Program-made: the position numbers and the translations under genes
Source: Pseudomonadota bacterium
GTDB lineage: Bacteria; Pseudomonadota; Alphaproteobacteria; Rhizobiales; Hyphomicrobiaceae
Direction: 5' to 3'
Assembly: GCA_018242215.1 (NCBI GenBank)
Contig: JAFECG010000005.1
Coordinates: 1 to 64,000, forward strand
DNA length: 64,000 nt
Shown here: positions 27,657-37,400 of the stretch, in pieces
How positions within the stretch are numbered: the first letter of the stretch is position 1
How the letters are laid out: each line of letters opens with the position of its first letter
The notes under the pieces: generated by a model
The model's input: the letters and a program-made list of their open reading frames with translations, nothing else
Told to the model about the DNA's origin: nothing
Database searches by the model: none

Positions 27657-28792
27657 CACTTACGCCACGTGAAGATTGAGCTGACGGCGTAATTCCAAAC
27701 GGCACCCAACAAAATTCCGGCGATGCCGGCGAGCCACCACGAGTAGTGCTGATCGAACATGAATGCTGCTATCCCGACATTGGAAATCGCGCCGATGGAA
27801 CAAACGGCATAGAAGCTCAGAAGTCCTCCCAGGATTTGCCATCCGCCTTTCAGGCGCTTGTCGCGATAGGTCAGCATGTTGTTGGCGAAAAAATTCATCG
27901 TCATCGCCATCACAGTGGCTATCGCCTGACTTTGCATAAAAGGGACGGCAAACATTTGATTGAGCGTTGCCAAAGTCAGCATGTGAACAACCACGCCGAG
28001 GCCGCCGACCGCCGTAAACATGACAAATCGAACCGGAACTGCGCGTCCGATCGTCTTGTCGAGGAGCAGCATCAGGTATTCCCAGGCAACTGCAGAGTCG
28101 AGTTTGCTCTCGCCGTGCAGCCGATTGCGGAAGACGTAGGGAACTTCGGATACTGAGAGCGGCGGCCGCGCAGACGCCAGGATATCAAGCAGGATCTTGT
28201 AGCCCATGGCGGAGAGCCGGCGAACGGAGCGATCGAATGCGTCGCGACGCATCATGAAGAATCCGCTCATAGGGTCGCTCAACTCTGTCTTCAGGACGCG
28301 TTGAGCGATCTTTGTAGCGAGTCGACTTATGGCTTGCCGACTCTCGTCCCATTCCTCCACGCCGCCATCCTGCAGGTAGCGCGATCCAACGACGACGTCG
28401 CAATTGGTGATCCGCAATCGTTCCAACATATCGCGCAGGAGCTTCTCATCGTGCTGCAAATCCGCATCCATCACCGCGATGTACTGCGATGCCGTCGATA
28501 GAATTCCTTCAACAACGGCCGACGAGAGGCCTCTGCGATTAATGCGATGGAGAAAGCGGACCCTCGCATCAGTTTGCGAAAGCTCCCGCAGCGCTTTCAC
28601 CGTTCCGTCGGTGGAATCATCATCCACGAACACGACTTCCCAGCTCAGTCCGGAGAGAACTGCATCCAATCGCCCAACGAGTTCCGCAATATTGTCCTGC
28701 TCGTTAAACGTTGGAACGATGATCGACAGAAGCGCAGGTTTCGCGACTGGCCGCGCAACGGGGTTCAACGTTTCTGGCGCTAAAAAATTCAT
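27656..28792 (-). CDS. GT2-GtrA fusion: polyprenyl-phosphate glycosyltransferase with flippase-like domain
   Basis: 378 aa from the ATG at 28792, chosen because AGGAGAC sits just before it; the open frame runs 25 codons further. The N-terminal DPM1-like GT-A domain (about 1-230) has LSIIVPTFNEQDNIAELV, VFVDDDSTDGT, the DxD-type AVMDADLQHDEKLL and LSDPMSGFFMMRRDAF. The C-terminal GtrA domain (about 245-375) has four TM helices with ATVMAMTMNFFANNMLTYRD. The fusion joins synthesis and translocation of a polyprenyl-P-sugar. Coupled by ATGA to the small ORF upstream and by TGATG to the GT39-like gene downstream. Confidence 0.9.
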   Translation of the reverse strand: MNFLAPETLNPVARPVAKPALLSIIVPTFNEQDNIAELVGRLDAVLSGLSWEVVFVDDDSTDGTVKALRELSQTDARVRFLHRINRRGLSSAVVEGILSTASQYIAVMDADLQHDEKLLRDMLERLRITNCDVVVGSRYLQDGGVEEWDESRQAISRLATKIAQRVLKTELSDPMSGFFMMRRDAFDRSVRRLSAMGYKILLDILASARPPLSVSEVPYVFRNRLHGESKLDSAVAWEYLMLLLDKTIGRAVPVRFVMFTAVGGLGVVVHMLTLATLNQMFAVPFMQSQAIATVMAMTMNFFANNMLTYRDKRLKGGWQILGGLLSFYAVCSIGAISNVGIAAFMFDQHYSWWLAGIAGILLGAVWNYAVSSIFTWRK

Positions 28793-29079
28793 TGTCTCCT
28801 GCCGATCTCTCTGGCGATAAACCTGCGACGCTCCGGCAGGACTGGCTGCGCCGAGCCGCCGGCCCAATAATTTGGGAAACGAGACTGCTCTGACAGCTCA
28901 CCGATCTTCATCGAATGCCATTCAGCAGATCCCTTTGCAGGATACGGGCCAAAATGTGTGACATTCGTCGCGAACCGCGGCGTGAGGAAAATCGAGGTGA
29001 GATAGCCAAAGATGGAAATAAACATTTCGCGCCGCGATACCGTCTTCGGGCCGATCGTTTGAACGCAAAACCGCAACAT
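28789..29079 (-). CDS. Small ORF of unknown function, translationally coupled to GT2-GtrA
   Basis: 96 aa, unrecognised. It starts at ATG 29079 (a GAGGAAA lies rather far upstream). Its TGA overlaps the ATG of the GT2-GtrA gene in an ATGA arrangement, which is the main argument for it being real. The sequence begins with basic SRRE before a hydrophobic stretch MFISIFGYLTSIFL, then a soluble, Trp- and Pro-containing part ending in a basic tail. One membrane segment or a Tat/Sec-like signal is possible. It may also be only a leader region; low-to-moderate confidence. Confidence 0.4.
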   Translation of the reverse strand: MLRFCVQTIGPKTVSRREMFISIFGYLTSIFLTPRFATNVTHFGPYPAKGSAEWHSMKIGELSEQSRFPNYWAGGSAQPVLPERRRFIAREIGRRQ

Positions 29080-29197
29080 AAATGAAGTATCAGTTTCCTC
29101 CTCGCGGGCAGAATCTTTGCCTCACCTCATCTGACGGGCTGCCTTCCTGTGTGCAAACGGATCCGGCTGAGAACTTCCAGACCGTCAAAATAAACAT

Positions 29198-29219
29198 CTG
29201 GGCGCCAAAGGGCGCCCAG
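29198..29219 (-). terminator. Rho-independent terminator after the Wza/ExoF-like gene
   Basis: Perfect 9-bp stem CTGGGCGCC / GGCGCCCAG with a 4-nt loop. On the minus strand it is followed by a T-rich run (ATGTTTATTTTG). It lies 15 bp past the stop of the gene at 29234-30859. Confidence 0.8.
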
Positions 29220-29233
29220 CGCATTCAATATCA

Positions 29234-30859
29234 TCAAGGCTGCAATGACGGCTCTATGTGATCGTCCTGGAGCGAGGCTTTCGTCGGCATGGGCGCGACG
29301 TTGCGCAATGGGGTGGTGTTCTCGGTGGGAGTTGCGTGCTTCGCAGCAGGAGCGTGCCTGAAAAATGCGTCCATATCGTCCGAACTGCTACCGACCGTCG
29401 TGGCGGGAAGCGTCATCTCCACTTTGATCGTATCGCCCGGCTGCAAAACAGTCTTCTCTGTTGCTTCGATGTCGACGGTGTTCTCGCCGACCTGGCGGGC
29501 GATCGTATAATGAACCGTCGGCTCATCCTGATCGGCAGTGCCTTTGCCTTCGGTGGCGGATGTCAGCCGCAACGGCGAGGCAACCACCTGCGACTTCGTT
29601 TCGGCCAAGAGACGCTCATCAACTTCCGTTTCCTGATCGATCTGCTGCAAGCGTGCTTCCGTCGTTTGCAGTTCGACTGTCAAATCATTTTCACGCTTGT
29701 TCTCGTATTCGATTTTCGAAAGCTTCGTCCGGCTGACTTCCTGCTGAGCGCGCGTGCGATCGCTCTCAATCGCAAGCTTTTGGCCCTCGAGCTCGGCGAG
29801 GTTCCGTTTCAGTCCGAGAAGCCGCGGCTGTGTGGCGAGGCCCTTATCCGTCAGTGTTTGAATCCCACTCAGCTCGGAGTTGAGCAAATCAATCTGGGTT
29901 TGCGCCGTTGCGATGCGCTTGGTGAGCCCATCCACCTCTGACTGGAGGGAGTCTTGCAATTGATTGAGCGCAACAAGCTGCGTATCGTTCGCATTCTTCC
30001 GCAATTCGAAAACGCGCTGTTCCTTGGACATCACCGAGGCGGTGAACTCGATGGCCTGCGGTTCACTGACCGACTGAAGTTCGGCCGGAAACGCAATGCG
30101 GTCCGCCTGGGCCAACTCGGCATCAAGCCGCGCCTTATGAGCGAGAAGCCTCTGACGCTCACGCACAAGACCTTGATAGTTGCCGACCGTCGTGACCCAT
30201 TCACGTTCAAGTCTCAGGCCGCCGACACTGGAATTCCTGAACAGGCCGCCGGCGAGGCTTACGCCCTGCAAAACGCTCATTCCCGCCGTATAGTTGTACT
30301 CGCCCGTCTTCTCGACCGCGCCGGTCACGTAGATCGGGCGAAAATCCGTAACCTCGATCGTGGTATCAGGCAGCGTGGCCAGGTTGAGCCGCTTCGCAAG
30401 CTGTCTCGAGACGATCAGCGCGAGTTCCGACGTGGTATATCCGATGGCCGGAACGGACCCGACGAGTGGCAGAGAGATCCGGCCTGCAGGGTCAATCGAA
30501 TATATCTGGTTGAGTGCGGTCCAGGTGTAGACCTCGTCCTGCGATGGGCGCCATTCGAAGACCTGGACCCTTATCTTATCGCGGACATTCAGACGGTATT
30601 CGGGAAGCGTCGCCGATGCTGCCGGTCCGGCATTCTCAGACCGAGAGTCGGCGTAGACGGTTGTCCCATCCGGGAACAGTAAGCCGATGGCAGCCAATGA
30701 GACAAATGCTGTCGCCAAATGAAACAGGCCCGCACGATGCTTGATTCCGCTGCGGCCGAAAATTGTCTTTCGGCTCCGGGATTCCGCAAACACATTGCCC
30801 CGCACATCGCCTCCACGGAAGAATGTATGGGATGGTCTGTTGAGGAACAGGTGTTTCAT
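29234..30859 (-). CDS. Polysaccharide export protein, Wza/ExoF-like
   Basis: 541 aa. A basic N terminus of about 45 residues precedes a signal-like hydrophobic stretch (FHLATAFVSLAAIGLLF). Then come a Poly_export domain (YRLNVRDKIRVQVFEW, GRISLPLVGSVPAIGYTTSEL), an SLBB-type segment (PIYVTGAVEKTGEYNYTAGMSVLQGVSLAGG), a long coiled-coil middle (about 230-430) and a C-terminal second beta-rich domain (TIKVEMTLP). This is the layout of ExoF-type exporters of rhizobial EPS systems. It presumably forms the periplasmic/outer-membrane channel partner for the co-polymerase at 11421-13349, which is far away in the same gene mosaic. Confidence 0.87.
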   Translation of the reverse strand: MKHLFLNRPSHTFFRGGDVRGNVFAESRSRKTIFGRSGIKHRAGLFHLATAFVSLAAIGLLFPDGTTVYADSRSENAGPAASATLPEYRLNVRDKIRVQVFEWRPSQDEVYTWTALNQIYSIDPAGRISLPLVGSVPAIGYTTSELALIVSRQLAKRLNLATLPDTTIEVTDFRPIYVTGAVEKTGEYNYTAGMSVLQGVSLAGGLFRNSSVGGLRLEREWVTTVGNYQGLVRERQRLLAHKARLDAELAQADRIAFPAELQSVSEPQAIEFTASVMSKEQRVFELRKNANDTQLVALNQLQDSLQSEVDGLTKRIATAQTQIDLLNSELSGIQTLTDKGLATQPRLLGLKRNLAELEGQKLAIESDRTRAQQEVSRTKLSKIEYENKRENDLTVELQTTEARLQQIDQETEVDERLLAETKSQVVASPLRLTSATEGKGTADQDEPTVHYTIARQVGENTVDIEATEKTVLQPGDTIKVEMTLPATTVGSSSDDMDAFFRHAPAAKHATPTENTTPLRNVAPMPTKASLQDDHIEPSLQP

Positions 30860-31159
30860 AGCCCTCTACACTCTCTCTTAGTCAATCCGCTGTTTTCGTT
30901 TCGAAGACTGCTGTGCAAGGACCTTGCCGTTTTTGCGCAGTGCCCGATCCGATCGACCATTTAAATTTGCGTCACCAGCGGAACTTAGCCTTGTGCGTTC
31001 TCATTTGCCGCTAAATCGCTTTGCGAGAACGGCCTCCGGCATGTTGATCGTATCACACCCGATCCTGCACCCAAGCACCTCTAATATATTGATCCCACGT
31101 CCCTTATTATGTTGTCCGAAAGACGTACTGGCCCTCTCCCAACTGCGTAGGATGTTCGT
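30860..31159. other. Intergenic region, no gene seen
   Basis: 300 bp between the exporter start and the end of a GT2 gene, both minus strand. No convincing open frame or terminator hairpin; it probably carries the exporter promoter. Confidence 0.45.
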
Positions 31160-32200
31160 TCAACGGCCCTGCTGAGGAACCTCTCTGCTCGCTGCATCGA
31201 CAGTTTTGAGACGGTCCGACGCCAGCAATTCCGCGATCCGCTTCAGGAAGCCGAGTGCCCAACTCATGTGCATGGTTAACGCCGCGGGTCCGGAAAATAC
31301 CAGACTGGCATCACGACCTCTGACCGCGAGAACGGTCCCCCAGAGCAGACACGCGCCTACGTAGGCAGCCGGCAGCAAGAGCGCCACACCGCCAACGACC
31401 GGCCAACTTGCGATCGCAAGGAAGCAGGAAACGAGCACGACTACCGGCAACATCTGTCGCAGCTTCGGACGCGACGCGTGTTTAAGCATGGTGTTCGCCC
31501 GGCCCCAACCATGGCGAAAGTATTGCCGCGCAAGCTTTGGAAAATTTGCCCGCGGGAAATAGTCGATCGTCGATCGACCGTCCAGAAAAATGCGCCCCCC
31601 GGCGCGAACCAAACGCGTATCGAATTCGGCATCCTCGTTGAAGGGCGCGGTTTCATCGTAGCCGCCCAACGACCTGAACATTTGCCGGTCGAAAGCCGCA
31701 TGATGGCCATGCTCGACATAGCCCGATTGAGCGCGCCGCCGATGGCGCGATCCGCCGTTGCCCAAGCGGCTATTTTGCGCGGCGGCTATGGCCTTCTGAA
31801 TGGGCGATAAGCCGACCGCACGCATGGACACCACGACAGACGCGCTTCGCGTGTTCAGCAATGAAGCGACGCAGTTCTCGACGAAACCTGCCGGGTAGAT
31901 CGCGTGACAATCGGCGCGAACAACAATCGTTGCCTTCGGATCGGCGATCTCGGCCGCAATGTTCATGGCGGCGGACTGCGTCCGACGCGGATTATTCAGC
32001 AGTTTGATGCAAGGGTTTGCGGCCGCCAACTCTTCGACAATGCGACGGGTGTCATCCGTGCTCCCGCCATCCATCACCAGGAGTTCATAGTCGACCGTTT
32101 GACCGGTGGGCAGGACGGATCGGATCGCCTCGGCGATATAGCTTTCTTCGTTAAGAGCCGGCATGACGATCGTAACGAAGGGAACCGAAGACGTCTGCAC
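31160..32200 (-). CDS. Family 2 glycosyltransferase, ExoA-like
   Basis: 346 aa from a GTG start, required because the GT-A fold begins at FVTIVMPALNEESYI. The motifs are LLVMDGGSTDDTR, VVRADCHAIYPAGF (DxD-like), GYDETAPFNEDAEFDTRL and a QxxRW-like YFRHGWGRA. Three hydrophobic segments follow near the C terminus (about 245-320), as in succinoglycan ExoA. Expected to extend a lipid-linked EPS repeat at the inner membrane. It is separated from the acyltransferase upstream by 264 bp that show no gene. Confidence 0.87.
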   Translation of the reverse strand: MQTSSVPFVTIVMPALNEESYIAEAIRSVLPTGQTVDYELLVMDGGSTDDTRRIVEELAAANPCIKLLNNPRRTQSAAMNIAAEIADPKATIVVRADCHAIYPAGFVENCVASLLNTRSASVVVSMRAVGLSPIQKAIAAAQNSRLGNGGSRHRRRAQSGYVEHGHHAAFDRQMFRSLGGYDETAPFNEDAEFDTRLVRAGGRIFLDGRSTIDYFPRANFPKLARQYFRHGWGRANTMLKHASRPKLRQMLPVVVLVSCFLAIASWPVVGGVALLLPAAYVGACLLWGTVLAVRGRDASLVFSGPAALTMHMSWALGFLKRIAELLASDRLKTVDAASREVPQQGR

Positions 32201-32464
32201 GGGGACGCTGCCTCAATATGGTACGATGCGTGATACGGCTTAGGACGGCTGGTCCAGCGCCGCTAGATCTCAATTCGTGCAATACATTTGTAAAAACACA
32301 TCTACAAATTCCGTTGCAAAGTCCGGACCTATCGTCCCGAGTTGCAACCAGCCTGCGGTTCGATTTTTATGTCATCGTTAATTTGACGTATCCCCGATCA
32401 GCGATGGGGATCGTTCTCCATCGCGGGATGCGCGGGATCGGTCTGCCTGCCACTCACCGACCTC

Positions 32465-33442
32465 TCAAGTTACAAGTCTGCGCAGAAACGGCAGCCGGCT
32501 CAGCAGCAATGTGAGCGCCAGGGCGCAACTGAAGCTCGCTACAATCTGAAGTACGTGGGCCCAGGCGAACTGGACCGGCAATAGCGCCCCGAAAGTCCAG
32601 AGAAAAAGCACATGCGACAGATATATGCCCAAAGCATACGGTCCAAACTGACCAACCGTCTTGACCAAACGGTTCTCGGGCAAGGCTAGCGCCAGCAAAA
32701 AGGCGCCCGCGCCATATAGATAAGTGAAGATCGAAAAATCGTGGCTTAGGAACTGGTGGGACCAATGCCCAATCCATAGCTCCTCGGCCATAAGACCTAC
32801 GAAACCCAGGATCGTGAGTGCCGCCGAAGGAAGCAGCCCCGGCAAATTTTTCTGTCGAGCCAATACCGTGCCGATGAATACAAATAGCGGGGCCGCTAAA
32901 GTCGCTCCTCGTCGAGCCGGCCCCGAGAGTCCGAGCACGTCGTGATAACTGCCCACCGCGAGGGCGACAGCAGCCAACACCACGCATAAAAAACCGGTGA
33001 GTTGCCGGCCGAAAAGGCTGCTCGCGACCGGAATAAACGCCAGCGATATTCCAAGCGCGGGCAAAAACCAGAGGTGGAAAGCGGGGCCGCCGCTCAGCAC
33101 CTGGCCAATTTCCGAGTTTACCGGCACCAAACCGGTCGCATATGCAAACAGATAATAGATCAGCGTCCATAGAACGTAGAGAGGCAACAGCCGATATAGC
33201 GGCCTCAATATCGTCCCAGCGAAAAATTGCGTGGGCTTGCGCAGGAAATAGCCACTAGCGACAAAGAAGAAGGGCACCGCGACCCGGCACAGAACAGCGA
33301 CGGGGTTTTGCAACCAGACACTGTGCAGCACCACGACGAGGAAAACACAGACGATCCGCCCCGCGTCGACGCCGGCTATTCTTTGCATCTCCGGCGGGAT
33401 TCGCGGGCTGGAATTAGCGGGCCCAACTCTCGAAATATTCAT
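32465..33442 (-). CDS. Acyltransferase 3 family membrane protein
   Basis: 325 aa from the ATG at 33442; the longer frame adds 34 unlike residues. About ten TM helices. The family's first-helix motif is visible as AGVDAGRIVCVFLVVVLHSVW with the catalytic-type His, followed by RVAVPFFFVASGYFLRKP. These proteins O-acetylate or O-succinylate surface polysaccharide sugars, moving acyl groups from acyl-CoA across the membrane. In this context an EPS decorating enzyme is likely. Confidence 0.85.
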   Translation of the reverse strand: MNISRVGPANSSPRIPPEMQRIAGVDAGRIVCVFLVVVLHSVWLQNPVAVLCRVAVPFFFVASGYFLRKPTQFFAGTILRPLYRLLPLYVLWTLIYYLFAYATGLVPVNSEIGQVLSGGPAFHLWFLPALGISLAFIPVASSLFGRQLTGFLCVVLAAVALAVGSYHDVLGLSGPARRGATLAAPLFVFIGTVLARQKNLPGLLPSAALTILGFVGLMAEELWIGHWSHQFLSHDFSIFTYLYGAGAFLLALALPENRLVKTVGQFGPYALGIYLSHVLFLWTFGALLPVQFAWAHVLQIVASFSCALALTLLLSRLPFLRRLVT

Positions 33443-33849
33443 TTTGCTCGGAGATGTGTGGACCAAGTTCGCGGAGTATCCCATACGTCTTTGCAGACTT
33501 CGCAAATGACAACCGAAGAGCAGACCATCATACAAGCATTGCACCGGGCCGATGAAGAATTTCCTCGTATGGTCCTTCGATCACCCATGTGAGCGGACGT
33601 GAAACCCAGCCTTCGGATATCTCTACGAAACTTATCTCTGACAGGCAGAGTGTTACCTAGCCCACTGCTCTCCGGACGTTTCAGGGGAGCTCTTTGGCAA
33701 TCACAGCGAACATCAACCTGCGCCTTTTCTTGCATCCGCGAACCCGCTGGCGATCGAACAGGAGGCCCACTCGCGCGGCTCTTCGCGCGGACGGGGTCAT
33801 GCTCGCGCTCCGGTCCGCTCCCGGTTCATTGTATTAGACGCGATGGACT
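33443..33849. other. Intergenic region, no gene seen
   Basis: 407 bp between the end of rmlA and the acyltransferase start, both minus strand. A short GC hairpin (CGCGCG repeats at 33772-33777 and 33784-33789) lacks a U-tract. No convincing coding sequence. Confidence 0.45.
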
Positions 33850-34728
33850 TCACATCTCCGCCATCACGCGCCGCACATAGTCGGCGTAGGGGCCTTTGCC
33901 AAGGCGGCTCAACCAGGGTTCCATTTCGGCCCTCTCCAAAAAGCCCATGCGAAGCGCGATTTCTTCGGGGCAGGCGATTTTGAGACCCTGGCGGCGTTCG
34001 ATCGTCGCGATGTAATCACCGGCGTCCATCAGACTGTCGAACGTGCCGGTGTCGAGCCAGGCGAAGCCCCGGCCCATCCTTTCGACGTGAAGAGCGTCGC
34101 GGTCGAGATATATTTCATTGAGCGTCGTGATTTCGAGCTCGCCGCGAGCCGACGGCTTCACCTTCGATGCCAGTTCGACCACATGCCGGTCATAGAAATA
34201 AAGGCCGGTGACGGCCCAGCGCGACGATGGTGCGGCCGGCTTTTCGACGATGGCCTTCGCCTTGCCGGAGTCATCGAATGTCACGACGCCATAGCGCTCC
34301 GGATCGGCAACTTCGTAAGCGAAGATGGTCGCGCCGTCGGGCCGCGTTGCGGCGCTTCGCAGCATCTCGCCGAGGCCGTGCCCGTAAAAGATATTGTCGC
34401 CCAACACCAGCGCACAGGGATCATCCCCGATGAAGTCGCGTCCGATGAGGAACGCTTGCGCCAGACCTTCGGGAGCGGGCTGCACTGCGTAGCTCAGACG
34501 CAGCCCGAACTGCGCGCCGCTTCCCAGAAGACTTTGGAACAGCGGCTGATCGTGTGGGGTCGTGATGATCAGAATGTCCTGGATACCCGCCAGCATCAAC
34601 GTCGACAGCGGATAATAGATCATCGGCTTGTCATAGACGGGAAGAAGCTGCTTCGAGATCGCGAAGGTCAGCGGATAAAGGCGCGTACCGCTGCCACCCG
34701 CGAGAATGATGCCTTTCAACGCGCTCAT
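33850..34728 (-). CDS. rmlA: Glucose-1-phosphate thymidylyltransferase
   Basis: 292 aa, standard RmlA length. The N-terminal signature is [16 protein letters not shown] followed by [46 protein letters not shown] and [15 protein letters not shown] follow. It makes dTDP-glucose, the first step of dTDP-L-rhamnose synthesis. Last gene of a four-gene minus-strand operon rmlC-B-D-A; its ATG overlaps the rmlD stop (ATGA). Confidence 0.97.
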   Translation of the reverse strand: MSALKGIILAGGSGTRLYPLTFAISKQLLPVYDKPMIYYPLSTLMLAGIQDILIITTPHDQPLFQSLLGSGAQFGLRLSYAVQPAPEGLAQAFLIGRDFIGDDPCALVLGDNIFYGHGLGEMLRSAATRPDGATIFAYEVADPERYGVVTFDDSGKAKAIVEKPAAPSSRWAVTGLYFYDRHVVELASKVKPSARGELEITTLNEIYLDRDALHVERMGRGFAWLDTGTFDSLMDAGDYIATIERRQGLKIACPEEIALRMGFLERAEMEPWLSRLGKGPYADYVRRVMAEM

Positions 34729-35672
34729 GCCCGTCTATCAAATGTCCTCTGCTCGTATTGGGGTTCGCGGGTCGCTGATCCGACCAGGCGATCGAGGCAA
34801 TCGGAAAGCGCCTCGGACCAGGGCCGTAACTGCACGTCATAAACTGCCGCGAGCTTATCCGTCGACAGCACGGAATAAGCGGGACGCTTGGCCCTCGTCG
34901 GATAGTCGCGTGTGCCGATTGGATGGACGTCGGCCCGACGGCCGCCGCGTTTCGCCGCCCCCTCGATGATGGCGCTCGCAAAGCCGAACCAAGTGGTCTC
35001 GTCCGCGTTGACGGCGTGAAACGTGCCGAAAAGATTGGAGTCCTGCGGCGCACCGTGGAGCTTGTCGATCATTTGCCGGATCGCCTCCGCGAGGTCGGGC
35101 GCGTATGTCGGGTTACCGTGTTGATCGTCGACGACGCGGATTTCGGGCTTTTCCTGATTGAGACGCAGCATCGTCTTCACGAAATTGCTGCCGAAGGGGC
35201 TGAAAACCCACGCGGTGCGCAGGATCACGTGCCTGGGATTGGCAGCGGCGACACGGTGTTCGCCCAGAAGCTTGCTCTCTCCGTAAATGCCAGTCGGAGC
35301 CGTCAGGTCCGTTTCGATGTATGGGGTGCGCTTCTGGCCGTCAAAAACGTAGTCGGTCGAGAGGTGAATGATCGGGGCGCCGGTTTCAGCAGCCGCTGCA
35401 GCGACTGCCTCGGCGCCCGTCGCGTTAATAGCGAAAGCCTTTTCGGACTCATCTTCCGCCCGGTCCACGGCGGTGTAGGCCGCAGCATTGATCACGATGT
35501 CCGGTCGGGCTGCGAGTATGGCGTCGGTCGCGGACTGCGGCTCGCAAAGATCGATCTCCGGACGGCCGACCGTTGTGACGCGATATTCCGATGCGGCGAG
35601 CGCTTCTGCGAGGGACTGGGCGACCTGGCCGGTCTTCCCGACGATCAGAATGCCGCCGCTCGCTGCGGTCAC
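34725..35672 (-). CDS. rmlD: dTDP-4-dehydrorhamnose reductase
   Basis: 315 aa SDR from a GTG start that overlaps the rmlB stop (GTGA). Features are the NAD(P)-binding [43 protein letters not shown] and the YGESKLLGE active-site YxxxK, plus [20 protein letters not shown]. It reduces dTDP-4-keto-L-rhamnose to dTDP-L-rhamnose in the cytosol. Coupled at both ends to rmlB and rmlA. Confidence 0.96.
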   Translation of the reverse strand: MTAASGGILIVGKTGQVAQSLAEALAASEYRVTTVGRPEIDLCEPQSATDAILAARPDIVINAAAYTAVDRAEDESEKAFAINATGAEAVAAAAAETGAPIIHLSTDYVFDGQKRTPYIETDLTAPTGIYGESKLLGEHRVAAANPRHVILRTAWVFSPFGSNFVKTMLRLNQEKPEIRVVDDQHGNPTYAPDLAEAIRQMIDKLHGAPQDSNLFGTFHAVNADETTWFGFASAIIEGAAKRGGRRADVHPIGTRDYPTRAKRPAYSVLSTDKLAAVYDVQLRPWSEALSDCLDRLVGSATREPQYEQRTFDRRA

Positions 35673-36760
35673 GCGGATGTCTCCGCGAGCTGCTCGCGAT
35701 CCGGCGCGGACGTCGCGAGCAGGCCGAGGCGGGCGCCGGAATAGACGTTCTCACGCAAAGGCCGCCACCACCATTCGTTGTTCAAGTACCATTCGACGGT
35801 TGCGGCAATTCCGGTATCGAAGGTTTTCTCCGCGCGCCATCCGAGCTCCGTTTCGATTTTCGTCGGATCGATCGCGTAGCGGCGGTCATGGCCGGGCCGG
35901 TCGGGCACGAATGTTATGAGACTTCGGCGCGATCTTTCGCCCGGCGCGAAGACATCGAGAAGATCGCAGATGCGCTCGACGACCGCGAGATTTTCCATCG
36001 GAGCACGTCCGCCGACGTTGTAGGTTTCGCCGACACGTCCGCGTTCCAGAACGGCTGTCAGGGCTTTCACATGGTCCTCGACGAAGAGCCAGTCGCGGAC
36101 CTGCCGCCCATCGCCATAGACGGGCAGAGGCTTGCGTTCGAGCGCATTCAGCAGCACGAGCGGAATGAGCTTTTCCGGAAAGTGATAAGGACCGTAGTTG
36201 TTCGAGCAGTTCGTGATCAGCGTCGGCAATCCGTAGGTTTCGCGCCAGGCGCTGACGAGATGATCGGATGAGGCTTTGCTCGCCGAATAGGGCGACCGCG
36301 GATCATAAGCCGTGCTTTCGGTGAAAAGGCCGTCCTCGCCGAGGGTGCCATAAACCTCATCGGTCGAGACGTGCAGAAAGCGGAACCTATCGCTGCGGTC
36401 TTTCGGCAGCCCCGCCCAGTATTGGCGGGCGGCCTCAAGAAGGACGTGCGTTCCGAGAATATTCGTCTTGATGAATTCCGCGGATGAGGAAATGGACCGG
36501 TCGACGTGGCTTTCCGCAGCGAGATGCATGACGGCATCGGGCCGGAACTCGGCGAACAGGCGATGGATCGCCACGGAGTCGCAGATGTCCGTGCGCGCGA
36601 GGCGATAGTTGGCTTTTTCGGAGACGGAAGAAAGAGATTGCAGATTGGCAGCGTACGTCAGCTTGTCGACGTTCAGGACGTCCCAGCCGCGGTCCCTCAC
36701 GAGATGGCGAACAAGCGCGGAGCCAATGAAGCCCGCTCCCCCCGTAACGACGACTCTCAT
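35669..36760 (-). CDS. rmlB: dTDP-glucose 4,6-dehydratase
   Basis: 363 aa extended SDR with [15 protein letters not shown] at the N terminus, [28 protein letters not shown] (catalytic YxxxK) and [18 protein letters not shown]. These are RmlB hallmarks. It converts dTDP-glucose to dTDP-4-keto-6-deoxyglucose. 26 bp separate it from rmlC upstream. The keto product could also feed other deoxysugar branches encoded in the window. Confidence 0.97.
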   Translation of the reverse strand: MRVVVTGGAGFIGSALVRHLVRDRGWDVLNVDKLTYAANLQSLSSVSEKANYRLARTDICDSVAIHRLFAEFRPDAVMHLAAESHVDRSISSSAEFIKTNILGTHVLLEAARQYWAGLPKDRSDRFRFLHVSTDEVYGTLGEDGLFTESTAYDPRSPYSASKASSDHLVSAWRETYGLPTLITNCSNNYGPYHFPEKLIPLVLLNALERKPLPVYGDGRQVRDWLFVEDHVKALTAVLERGRVGETYNVGGRAPMENLAVVERICDLLDVFAPGERSRRSLITFVPDRPGHDRRYAIDPTKIETELGWRAEKTFDTGIAATVEWYLNNEWWWRPLRENVYSGARLGLLATSAPDREQLAETSA

Positions 36761-36786
36761 CCGTCTCCCTCGGTATCAAACCCCAA

Positions 36787-37338
36787 TCAAAAAATGGGGG
36801 GCGCATCTTTCAATAAAGGAAGCCTCTCGTCCTTCTCAGAAACGGTTGCACTTTGGGGGGTGACCGGCCAGTCGATCTTCAACGCTGGATCAGACCAGAG
36901 GATCCCCCCTTCGGCCTGTGGCGCGTAGTAGCTCGAAACTTTGTAGACGATCTCGGTATCCGGTTCCAGCGTGCAGAAACCGTGGGCGAACCCCGCCGGG
37001 ATATAAAACTGATGACCATTCTCGGCTGACAGTTCCAGGGACACGTGTTGCCCAAAGGTCGCTGACGATCGCCGCAGATCGAGCGCCACATCGAAGAGCC
37101 GGCCGCGGCTGACGCGCACGAGCTTGGCTTGCGCATGGGGCGGCATTTGAAAGTGAAGCCCCCTCACCGTCCCGACTTTGGAAGAACGGGAAAAATTTTC
37201 CTGCACGAAGGCGTCAGCGATCCCGGCCTCTTCGAAGACCCGGCTATTGTAAAGCTCGCTAAAGAAGCCCCGCGCGTCGGGAAACCGGCGCGGAACAATC
37301 TGCAGCAGGCCGGAGATGGAGAGCTTGGAAATCTCCAT
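36787..37338 (-). CDS. rmlC: dTDP-4-dehydrorhamnose 3,5-epimerase
   Basis: 183 aa cupin with RFPDARGFFSELYNSRVF, FVQENFSRSSKVGTVRGLHFQ, FYIPAGFAHGFCTLE and DPALKIDWP. This is a canonical RmlC and the first gene of the rml operon. It is more typical than the paralog at 3962-4519 and is backed by rmlB, rmlD and rmlA directly downstream. Confidence 0.96.
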   Translation of the reverse strand: MEISKLSISGLLQIVPRRFPDARGFFSELYNSRVFEEAGIADAFVQENFSRSSKVGTVRGLHFQMPPHAQAKLVRVSRGRLFDVALDLRRSSATFGQHVSLELSAENGHQFYIPAGFAHGFCTLEPDTEIVYKVSSYYAPQAEGGILWSDPALKIDWPVTPQSATVSEKDERLPLLKDAPPIF

Positions 37339-37400
37339 CTAGGATCGTCCGATCCGTCGGCTTACGTCCATCCCCCATCCCCAAAAGTATGTGAACGCGT

